Assembly: GCA_044227705.1 (NCBI GenBank)
Contig: JBGAWE010000228.1
Coordinates: 1-7,519 of the forward strand
Source: JANOQP01 sp044227705
GTDB taxonomy: Bacteria > Bacteroidota > Bacteroidia > Chitinophagales > Saprospiraceae
Direction: 5' to 3'
DNA: 7,519 bases
The position numbers were made by a program, and so were the translations under genes. Below the pieces are notes generated by a model. That model did no database searches. It was not told the origin of the DNA and worked only from the letters and a program-made list of their open reading frames with translations. This document shows, one piece after another, positions 1 to 5,880 of this stretch; the stretch's first letter is position 1, and the number at the start of each line of letters is the position of its first letter.

Positions 1-1
1 C

Positions 2-1489
2 GACACCATGCAGGCCGACACCGAAAGAATCCTGAAAGGCCTCGGCTTCAAGGACAAAGACTTTTCGCGGCTTACGGACGAGTTCAGCGGAGGTTGGCAG
101 ATGCGCATCGAGCTGGCGAAAATGCTCCTGCGCCGCCCCGACGTGCTCCTCCTCGACGAGCCGACCAACCACCTCGACATCGAATCCATCCTCTGGCTCG
201 AAAACTGGATTCTCAACTCGACTGGCATAGTCGTCACCATCTCGCACGACAAAAGATTCCTCGACAACACGACCAACCGGACCATCGAAATCGAACTCGG
301 GAAGCTGTTCGAGTACAAAGCGAGCTACTCAAAGGCCATGGAGATGCGGGCCGAGCGGCGCGAGCTGCTGCAAAACGCCTTCGAGAACCAGCAAAAGGTC
401 ATCGCCGACCGGCAGCGCACCATCGACCGCTTCATGGCTAAAGCAACGAAGACGTCGATGGCCCAGTCGATGCAGAAACAGCTCAACAAGATGGAGCTTG
501 TCGAGATCGATGACGAGGACGTGGCGGCGATGAACATCAAGTTCCCTCCCGCGCCACGCTCGGGCGAGGTTGTTGCCGAGGCCAAGCACCTGTCGAAGTC
601 GTATGGCGGTTTGAAAGTGCTCGAAAACGTTGATTTTCAGCTGCTTCGCGGCGAGCGCGTGGCGTTTGTCGGCCAAAACGGACAGGGAAAAACAACTTTG
701 GCCAAGATGCTCGTCGGTCAAGAGGCGGCGACGAAGGGAAAGGCCGGGACAGGCTTCAACGTCCAGATCGGCTACTACGCACAGAACCAGGCCGAGACCC
801 TCGACCCGAAAATCACCCTTTTGGAGACGATGGAAAAGCACTCGCCGCCTGAGATGCGTACCAAGTTGCGGTCGATTCTCGGAGCATTCATGTTTAGCGG
901 CGAGGATGTGGAGAAGAAGGTCGTCGTCCTCTCCGGCGGCGAGCGTGCGCGGCTGGCGCTGGCCTGCATGATGCTGCGGCCCATCAACCTCCTCGTGCTG
1001 GACGAGCCGACGAACCACCTCGACATGATTTCAAAAGAGGTGCTGCGGCAGGCAATTCTCGATTTCGACGGCACCTTGCTCGTGGTCTCGCACGACCGGG
1101 CCTTTCTCGAAGGCCTCACGGACAAGACCATCGAGTTCCGCGACCACAAGCTGAAGGAATACCTCGGCGACGTCAACTATTTCCTCGAAAAACGCGCCCT
1201 CGACGACATGCGCGAAGTCGAAAAAGCGACCGCCGTCGCCAAAACGGCTACCAATTGGGGTACCCAGCCCGACGCCGAGGAGAAAAAACGCCTGCAACGC
1301 TCCGCCCAGAAGGCCGAAAAGCGCATTGAGGAACTGGAAAGCGACCTGAAATCGCTTGAAAAGCAGATGGGCGAGCCGGATTTCTATTCAAGAAAGGACT
1401 CGGAAGCCACCACGAAAAAGTACGCCGCCCAAAAAGCCGAACTCGACAAGCTCTACGGCGAGTGGGAGGAGATGCTGGCGATGATTTGA
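2..1489 (+). CDS. ABC-F family ATPase (Uup/EttA-like), 5' end missing
   Basis: This is a soluble tandem-ABC ATPase of the ABC-F group. Known members bind the ribosomal E site and rescue or tune stalled translation; they are not transporters. The frame is open to the left edge, so the ATG at 8 is internal: the first Walker A and roughly 150 N-terminal residues are missing. Counting from that ATG, the first domain shows its signature SGGWQ (27-31), Walker B VLLLDEPTNHLD (46-57) and H-switch SHD (79-81). A charged helical linker (about 100-165, the ABC_tran_Xtn region that contacts P-site tRNA in studied members) follows. The second domain has Walker A GQNGQGKTT (222-230), signature LSGGERARLALA (308-319), Walker B LLVLDEPTNHLD (328-339) and SHDRAFL (361-367). 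Residues 420-490 form a Lys/Glu-rich coiled coil like the Uup C-terminal DNA/RNA-binding domain. Both ATPase sites look intact where visible. A housekeeping role is likelier than antibiotic resistance, but the sequence alone cannot decide. Confidence 0.95.
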   Translation, partial: DTMQADTERILKGLGFKDKDFSRLTDEFSGGWQMRIELAKMLLRRPDVLLLDEPTNHLDIESILWLENWILNSTGIVVTISHDKRFLDNTTNRTIEIELGKLFEYKASYSKAMEMRAERRELLQNAFENQQKVIADRQRTIDRFMAKATKTSMAQSMQKQLNKMELVEIDDEDVAAMNIKFPPAPRSGEVVAEAKHLSKSYGGLKVLENVDFQLLRGERVAFVGQNGQGKTTLAKMLVGQEAATKGKAGTGFNVQIGYYAQNQAETLDPKITLLETMEKHSPPEMRTKLRSILGAFMFSGEDVEKKVVVLSGGERARLALACMMLRPINLLVLDEPTNHLDMISKEVLRQAILDFDGTLLVVSHDRAFLEGLTDKTIEFRDHKLKEYLGDVNYFLEKRALDDMREVEKATAVAKTATNWGTQPDAEEKKRLQRSAQKAEKRIEELESDLKSLEKQMGEPDFYSRKDSEATTKKYAAQKAELDKLYGEWEEMLAMI

Positions 1490-1517
1490 CCCCGAAATTT
1501 CTTCCCAATTCCCTTAT

Positions 1518-3158
1518 TCACAGCTTTTTGGAATTGACGTAGAAGTCCTCGTTCACGTCCAGATAGTCTTGCTTCGTGCGCTTGTGGCGGGTTGACTTCC
1601 AACTTGTCGTCGGGTAAATCCACTTGAAATTTCCCGGTTCGAGGGCCACCTTCACCGGCATGTTGAAGCCGTCGACACAGTCGGCCCAGCGGTATTTCAC
1701 CTTGCGCCTTTTCATTTTGTATTCGAGCGTCGGGGTGTTCGCCTGACGCAGGTATTGGTCGAAGACTTTCTGCAAGTCCTTGTGCGACTTCTCGATGACA
1801 TAAGCTTCAACCTGCTTGCTGCTTACTGTCTGGTGGTAGAAATCGCGGTTCAAACCGCGCAACACGCCTCGCCAGATGGCGTCGTCGTTGACGATTTGGC
1901 GGATGGTGTGGAGCATGTTGCCGCCTTTGTAGTACATGTCCGTTGGGCCTTCCGCGTTCACGTTGTAAGGAGGGATGATGGGCAACTTGTTGGCAATCGA
2001 GGCCCGCGTGCCGCGCACATATTCTGCTCCAGCCTGTTTTCCGTACATGAACTCTGTATAGAGACACTCGCTGTAGTTCGTGAAGCTCTCGTGTATCCAC
2101 ATATCGGCCATATCGCGGTAAGTGATGTTGTTGGCAAACCACTCGTGCCCGCTCTCGTGGACAATGATGAAGTCCCATTTAAGCCCCCAGCCGGTCTTTG
2201 AGAGATCCATGCCGAGGTAGCCGTTCTTGTACTTGTTGCCGTAGGTCACGGAGCTTTGATGTTCCATGCCGAGGTAGGGCACCTCGACGAGCTTGTAGCC
2301 ATCTTCATAAAAAGGATAGGGGCCAAACCAATATTCAAAAGCCCGGAGCATCCCTTTCACCTGTTGAAACTGGGCTTTGGCCTTGTCCAGATTCTCTGGG
2401 AGGACGTAGTAGTTCAAGTCCAGCACCCCTTTTTCGCCGTGCAGCGTGTCTGAAAAATTGGAGTAGACCGCCAGGTTCGCGTTCACCCCGTAGTTGCCGA
2501 TTGGGTTTTTCACGAACCACTCGAAGGTGCGCGTGCTGTCGGCATTGGTGGTCGTGCGGCGAAGGCGGCCGTTCGACACATCCATCAGCGGCTGCGGCAC
2601 GGTGATGGAGATGGCTTGCGAGTCCGGCTCGTCATAGGGGTGGTCTTTACAAGGCCACCAGACGCTTGCTCCGAGGCCTTGGCAGGAAGTGGCGACAAAC
2701 GGCCGCCCCTCGCTGTCCTTCGACCAACTGAAACCGCCGTCCCACGGCGCGCGAATGGCTGTCTTCGGCTTGCCCGAGTACCATACCGTGACGGATTCCG
2801 TCGCCCCGGGCCGCTGCTGTTTCTGCAACTCGACGAGATGGGCGTTGCGCCCGATTTTTTTGACAACGAGCCGCTGCCCGTCCTGCTCGACGCGCTCGAT
2901 TTCGAGCGGCGGTTGCAGGTCGATTTGCATCAAGTTATTGGCTTTCAGCACTTTGTAGCGGATGAGGTTGCTCCCCGCGATGCTCCGTTGCGCCGGGTCG
3001 ATGCGCAGCCGGAGGTCGTAGAAGGTCAAATCCCACCAAGCCCTTTCGGGGGTCATGGCGCCACGCAAGGTGTCGTCGCGGGTGAAAACTTGGGTTTGCG
3101 CGTGAGCCTGCTTGCAGAGCAGCAGACAGAGCATCGAAAGGCGGAAAAAATGAGTCAT
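1518..3158 (-). CDS. Secreted M1 family zinc metallopeptidase (aminopeptidase)
   Basis: A gluzincin of the M1 family, expected to remove N-terminal residues from peptides in the periplasm or outside the cell. I place the start at the ATG at 3156-3158 (546 aa) because a signal peptide then begins at once: MTHFFRLSMLCLLLCKQAHA, with likely cleavage after AHA. An in-frame ATG at 3212 would add 18 polar residues in front of the signal. With the 3158 start, the substrate-anchoring GMEH motif lies at 297-300, in place of the usual GAMEN. The zinc site HESGHEW starts at 334 (codon 2157-2159), and the third zinc ligand is Glu357 in WIHESF, giving exactly HExxH-x18-E. The likely transition-state tyrosine is Tyr409 in MYYKGG. 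All catalytic elements are therefore present. The protein is shorter than PepN-type enzymes and ends soon after the helical C-terminal region, with no T9SS sorting domain. Its 3' end lies 28 bases from the stop of the convergent ABC-F gene. Confidence 0.93.
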   Translation of the reverse strand: MTHFFRLSMLCLLLCKQAHAQTQVFTRDDTLRGAMTPERAWWDLTFYDLRLRIDPAQRSIAGSNLIRYKVLKANNLMQIDLQPPLEIERVEQDGQRLVVKKIGRNAHLVELQKQQRPGATESVTVWYSGKPKTAIRAPWDGGFSWSKDSEGRPFVATSCQGLGASVWWPCKDHPYDEPDSQAISITVPQPLMDVSNGRLRRTTTNADSTRTFEWFVKNPIGNYGVNANLAVYSNFSDTLHGEKGVLDLNYYVLPENLDKAKAQFQQVKGMLRAFEYWFGPYPFYEDGYKLVEVPYLGMEHQSSVTYGNKYKNGYLGMDLSKTGWGLKWDFIIVHESGHEWFANNITYRDMADMWIHESFTNYSECLYTEFMYGKQAGAEYVRGTRASIANKLPIIPPYNVNAEGPTDMYYKGGNMLHTIRQIVNDDAIWRGVLRGLNRDFYHQTVSSKQVEAYVIEKSHKDLQKVFDQYLRQANTPTLEYKMKRRKVKYRWADCVDGFNMPVKVALEPGNFKWIYPTTSWKSTRHKRTKQDYLDVNEDFYVNSKKL

Positions 3159-3194
3159 ATTGAAAAAGTTGGTCGGCAAAGGACACAAGGTTTT

Positions 3195-3207
3195 GCCCGA
3201 TTCGGGC
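3195..3207. repeat. 13-base palindrome in the divergent intergenic region
   Basis: GCCCGA-T-TCGGGC is a perfect 6-base inverted repeat about one base. It lies 37-49 bases upstream of the preferred metallopeptidase start and about 100 bases upstream of the dehydrogenase start. It could be a small operator or a 5'-leader hairpin (5 bp stem, 3-base loop). If the metallopeptidase really began at 3212, this would just be coding sequence. Its function is unknown. Confidence 0.3.
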
Positions 3208-3275
3208 GGCAAGTCTCACTTCCGAAGCGTCACTTTTTTGAAAAGAAAGCCATCGGCTGGGCTGTCGGGGGCCGG

Positions 3276-3283
3276 TAATTTTG
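3276..3283 (+). promoter_or_regulatory. Candidate Bacteroidota -7 promoter element
   Basis: TAATTTTG matches the TAnnTTTG -7 consensus known for the primary sigma factor of Bacteroidota. It lies 20 bases upstream of the ATG at 3304 and would give a short A-rich leader (run of A at 3288-3296). I see no convincing TTTG -33 element at the usual 17-23 base spacing; the nearest TTTG, ending at 3240, is too far upstream. An eight-base match can occur by chance, but the position is right. Confidence 0.4.
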
Positions 3284-3303
3284 GGCAAAAAAAAACGCTC
3301 TTC

Positions 3304-4611
3304 ATGAAAGTCCTTTCTGCATTCCATCCCACTGGTTTCTTGCTGGTCGCGCTGTTCGCCATTGGCTGTGGCCCGCAACCTTCCCCGCTTTCCGCGCAGC
3401 CCACGCTCGCGCTCGTTTCCAAGATCACCGGCCTCGCCAACCCCGTGCAGGTCGTCAACGCGGGCGACGGGACCGGCCGCCTCTTCGTCGTCCAAAAGGG
3501 AGGAATCATCAAGTGCTACAACTCCAGTTACACCTTCCTCTCCAACTTCCTGACCGTCACCGGCATCCTCACATCGGGCGAGCAAGGTCTGTTGAGCCTC
3601 GTCTTCCACCCCGATTATGAGACGAACGGGTTCTTTTGGGTCTATTACGTCAACTCGGCGGGCAACCTCGAGCTTTCCAGATTCAAAGTCTCGAACGGCG
3701 ATCCCAACACTGCCGACGCCGCCTCCAAACAGGTGGTTCTGACCATCCCCCACCCGACCAACGCCAACCACAACGGCGGCGAGCTGCACTTCGGCCCCGA
3801 CGGCTACCTCTATCTTTCCACCGGCGACGGCGGCGGCGGCGGCGACACGCCCAACAACTCGCAGAACACCTCCGTCCTGCTCGGGAAACTGCTGCGCATC
3901 AACCCGAGCACCGGCTCGTCGGCGCCCTGGTACACCGTCCCGGCGGGCAACCCGTTTGGCAACGAGGTCTACTGCTACGGCCTGCGCAACCCCTTCCGCT
4001 GGAGCTTCGACCCGCTCAACGGCGACCTTTGGATTGGCGACGTCGGCCAGAACGCCTGGGAGGAAATCGACTACCGAGCCGCCGCCAGCATCAACGGCAC
4101 CAACTTCGGCTGGCGGTGCTACGAGGGGAACGCCACCTACAACACGTCGGGCTGCGGGCCGATGTCGAGCTACACTTTCCCCGTCTATGTCTACCCGACC
4201 TCCGGTTCGAGCGTCATCGGCGGGCAAGTCTATCGCGGCACGAGCTACCCGGCCATGCAGGGGATGTACGTCGCCTGCGACTACTACTCGGGCAGTTTCT
4301 ACAAGATTATCTCCAACGGCGGCGGCGGCTGGACGACCACCGTGCAGACCGGTTTGCAGGTCAACGTCGCCGATTTCGGCGTCAGCGAGGCAGGCGAGAT
4401 GTTCGTCGTCGTCAATGCGACCTCGACCGGCGCCGTCCTGCAATTGACCGGCGGCTCGCTCCCGCTCGAACTGGCCGAGTTCACCGCCCGCCTCGTCGGC
4501 CCGACCGCCGAGCTGAACTGGAAGACCGCGAGCGCGACCTCTCTCGTTTTGAAATCGAGTTTTCAGCCGACAGCCGGAGCTACAAGACCGTCGGCTCGGT
4601 CGCGGCGGTGA
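3304..4611 (+). CDS. Secreted PQQ-dependent sugar dehydrogenase-like protein (GSDH/HHIP fold), frameshifted at its 3' end
   Basis: A six-bladed beta-propeller of the glucose/sorbosone dehydrogenase family, whose studied members oxidise sugars with pyrroloquinoline quinone and calcium. I prefer the ATG at 3304 because a hydrophobic signal follows at once (FLLVALFAIG, 12-21; plausible cleavage after PLSA, about 31). The open frame extends back to 3160, but that stretch encodes no signal peptide. Family motifs in order: GDGTGRLFVVQ (54-64), GEQGLLSLVFHPDY (92-105), HNGGELHFGPDGYLY (156-170, with His156 aligning with the catalytic His of soluble glucose dehydrogenase), a Gly-rich GDGGGGGD calcium/PQQ-type loop (174-181), LGKLLRINP (193-201), YGLRNPFRWSFDP (225-237), IGDVGQNAWEEID (244-256) and GTNFGW (265-270). 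After the propeller, LPLELAEF...NWKTAS (386-410) opens the module that usually precedes a T9SS sorting domain, but the frame then turns into a 25-residue nonsense tail. The true C-terminus continues in another frame to 4985. Whether the substrate is a sugar is not shown. Confidence 0.85.
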   Translation: MKVLSAFHPTGFLLVALFAIGCGPQPSPLSAQPTLALVSKITGLANPVQVVNAGDGTGRLFVVQKGGIIKCYNSSYTFLSNFLTVTGILTSGEQGLLSLVFHPDYETNGFFWVYYVNSAGNLELSRFKVSNGDPNTADAASKQVVLTIPHPTNANHNGGELHFGPDGYLYLSTGDGGGGGDTPNNSQNTSVLLGKLLRINPSTGSSAPWYTVPAGNPFGNEVYCYGLRNPFRWSFDPLNGDLWIGDVGQNAWEEIDYRAAASINGTNFGWRCYEGNATYNTSGCGPMSSYTFPVYVYPTSGSSVIGGQVYRGTSYPAMQGMYVACDYYSGSFYKIISNGGGGWTTTVQTGLQVNVADFGVSEAGEMFVVVNATSTGAVLQLTGGSLPLELAEFTARLVGPTAELNWKTASATSLVLKSSFQPTAGATRPSARSRR

Positions 4612-4985
4612 ACAGCGCGGACGGAGCCGCGTACCAGTTCCGCTTCGACCCGGGCGCGGCCGAGGCCATGCTTTTTCGATTGAAAATGATTGGTTTTGAC
4701 GGAAAATCGGAGCTTTCAAAACTCGTCAGCCTCGACCGGCGCGGCACGGCAAGTGGGGCGACCTTTCCGGTTTCAATCGAAAACAACCTCCTAGTGGCCA
4801 ACATCGCCGAGGGTTTCGACGTGCTGGAAATCGTGGCGACAGACGGCCGGCTCCTTTTTTCGGAAAACATCTCCGGGCTGGCGGGCCGCGTGGAGTTTCC
4901 CATCGACGGGGTGCCGGTCGGGCCGTGCTTTGTGCGTTTGCGGGGGCAGTTCAAAGAGGCAACGCAACCGGTCATGGCTCGATAG
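4536..4985 (+). pseudogene. Out-of-frame C-terminal part of the sugar dehydrogenase-like gene (T9SS linker and probable sorting domain)
   Basis: Beginning with DLSRFEIEF, this frame resumes exactly the module broken off in the preceding gene. Members typically read NWxTASExNxxxFEIERS...YxFxD...YRLKxxDxDG. Here the frame carries SRFEIEFSADSRSYKTVG, then YQFRFDP, then MLFRLKMIGFDGKSELSKLV. It ends in an approximately 75-residue beta-rich domain (FPVSIENNLLVANI...VGPCFVRLRG) that resembles a T9SS C-terminal sorting domain, though the usual YPNP start is not obvious. It has no start codon or signal of its own, so it is not an independent gene. Adding one base near 4539-4540 (for example a third C, giving T-L-S-R) would restore a protein of about 560 aa running from 3304 to 4985. 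Cause unresolved: sequencing or assembly error, or a real inactivating deletion. Confidence 0.8.
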
Positions 4986-5006
4986 CCGACCGGTTTTCCC
5001 GTTTTT
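4966..5006 (+). terminator. Intrinsic terminator of the sugar dehydrogenase-like gene
   Basis: AACCGGTC (4966-4973) pairs perfectly with GACCGGTT (4988-4995). Inside, GGCT (4976-4979) pairs with AGCC (4984-4987) around a CGAT loop, with only a two-base AT bulge. The hairpin is followed by TT, CCC and then GTTTTT up to 5006. The stop codon TAG of the restored frame (4983-4985) lies inside the hairpin. The T-tract is on the plus-strand side only, so it serves the rightward gene; the methyltransferase stop at 5006-5008 abuts it from the other direction. Confidence 0.75.
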
Positions 5007-5800
5007 CAGCCGACCATTTTCAAAGAAAAAGCATGGGGCAGCCGCCGCTCCCCAAAATCGCCCCAGACGAACTTGCCCGGCTCCCGTTCACGCATCCCGG
5101 GAAAGCACGGGTAGAGCGAATGGTCGAACTCGCGCATCTCCACCAGCCGCAGCCCGGCCCCGAGAAGCGAGCCGAGCGTCTCCTCGAACGAGTGGTTCCA
5201 GCCGACCTCGGTGTCGTGCAGGTCGGCCGACGGGTCGGCGTAGGTGCCGTCCAGTTGCTCGACGATGGGGCGCGTGTTGAACCAATCGTGAGCCAGTTGG
5301 CCGGTCGGCCAGTCGTACATCTGGAGCCAAGGATGGAAGTCGGCGATGTAGAACGTCCCTCCTTTTTTCAAAAAATGTCGGACGACGGCGGCCCATTTTT
5401 TCAAATCCGGCAACCAGCCGATGGTGCCCCACGAGGTGAAGACGATGTCGAACCGGCCGTCTAGTTTTTCGGGCAGCGCATAGATGTCGGACTCGACGAA
5501 GTGGGCCTTGAGGCCGGTATCCCTCGACAGTTTCCGAGCGGTTTTGATGGCGTTTTGGGAAAAATCGACGCCCGTGACCCGAGCCCCGAGCCTCGCCCAG
5601 CAGAGCGAGTCTTGCCCGAAATGGCATTGCAAGTGCAGCATCTTGCGCCCGGCGACCTGCCCGGCGAGGGCCTCCATCTCGACATGAGTGAGCACGTTCT
5701 TCCCGGCGAGGAAGGCCTCCGTTTCGTAAAAATCGGATTTGAGGTGGACAAGGACTTTTGCGTCCCAGAGTTTGCGGTTGATGTCGAGCCAGTTATCCAT
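5006..5800 (-). CDS. Class I SAM-dependent methyltransferase
   Basis: A 264-residue cytoplasmic protein with a Rossmann-type methyltransferase fold (Methyltransf_11/25 type). Visible motifs are motif I LHLQCHFGQD (55-64), where many families have a DxGxGxG loop, and GVDFS (77-81), whose Asp should bind the ribose of S-adenosylmethionine. SDIYALP (104-110) should contact the adenine, FDIVFTSWG (117-125) is motif IV, and LKKGGTFYIADFHP (144-157) is strand 5. The LQCHFGQD version of motif I is a recognisable subfamily mark rather than a defect. The C-terminal third (160-264) is rich in Trp, His and acidic residues and probably shapes the acceptor pocket; the methyl acceptor cannot be told. The ATG at 5798-5800 begins MDNWLDINRKLWD, a natural family start. 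No Shine-Dalgarno motif is seen, as is usual in this phylum. A terminator separates it from the upstream minus-strand gene, so it probably has its own promoter, which I could not identify. Confidence 0.88.
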   Translation of the reverse strand: MDNWLDINRKLWDAKVLVHLKSDFYETEAFLAGKNVLTHVEMEALAGQVAGRKMLHLQCHFGQDSLCWARLGARVTGVDFSQNAIKTARKLSRDTGLKAHFVESDIYALPEKLDGRFDIVFTSWGTIGWLPDLKKWAAVVRHFLKKGGTFYIADFHPWLQMYDWPTGQLAHDWFNTRPIVEQLDGTYADPSADLHDTEVGWNHSFEETLGSLLGAGLRLVEMREFDHSLYPCFPGMREREPGKFVWGDFGERRLPHAFSLKMVG

Positions 5801-5821
5801 GCGGGAGATTTTGTGTTTATG

Positions 5822-5855
5822 AAAAACGGCCAGCCCGGTTGTCCGAGCTGGCCGT
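5822..5855 (-). terminator. Intrinsic terminator downstream of the Omp28-related T9SS gene
   Basis: ACGGCCAGC (5826-5834) and GCTGGCCGT (5847-5855) are perfect 9-base arms. Inside, CGG (5836-5838) pairs with CCG (5843-5845) around a TTGT loop after one C/A mismatch. Read on the minus strand, the GC-rich stem is followed directly by a run of five T (5826-5822). It therefore ends leftward transcription from the gene stopping at 5881, and stands between that gene and the methyltransferase start at 5800. Confidence 0.8.
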
Positions 5856-5861
5856 CTGCTG

Positions 5862-5879
5862 TTCAGGTCTCGACCTGAA
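5862..5879 (-). repeat. Perfect inverted repeat directly after the T9SS gene stop
   Basis: TTCAGGTC (5862-5869) and GACCTGAA (5872-5879) are 8-base perfect arms around two bases, so physically a 7-bp stem with a CTCG tetraloop on the plus strand. It starts one base after the stop codon (5881-5883 in minus orientation) and ends six bases before the terminator hairpin. It has no T-tract of its own. It may stabilise the mRNA 3' end or act together with the terminator. Confidence 0.55.
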
Positions 5880-5880
5880 A

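Noticed and set aside
1506..1536. Inverted repeat CAATTCC / GGAATTG between the convergent ABC-F and metallopeptidase genes as a terminator
   Set aside because: The stem is only seven AT-leaning pairs around a 17-base loop, with no T-tract following on either strand.
3304..3375. Lipoprotein signal in the dehydrogenase-like protein (FAIGC)
   Set aside because: The -3 residue is Ala rather than Leu/Val/Ile, and proteins with a T9SS module normally use signal peptidase I; PLSA gives a good alternative cleavage site. It cannot be fully excluded.
4530..4550. Programmed ribosomal frameshifting in the dehydrogenase gene
   Set aside because: No X-XXY-YYZ slippery heptamer, no poly-A or poly-T slip run and no obvious stimulatory structure is visible right after the site. 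A missing base explains the data more simply.
2935..4719. A 594-codon open frame on the minus strand opposite the dehydrogenase gene
   Set aside because: It is antisense to a gene with clear family motifs, its residues are low-complexity (Arg, Gly, Val, Ala), and it runs into the metallopeptidase gene. High third-position GC makes such shadow frames common.
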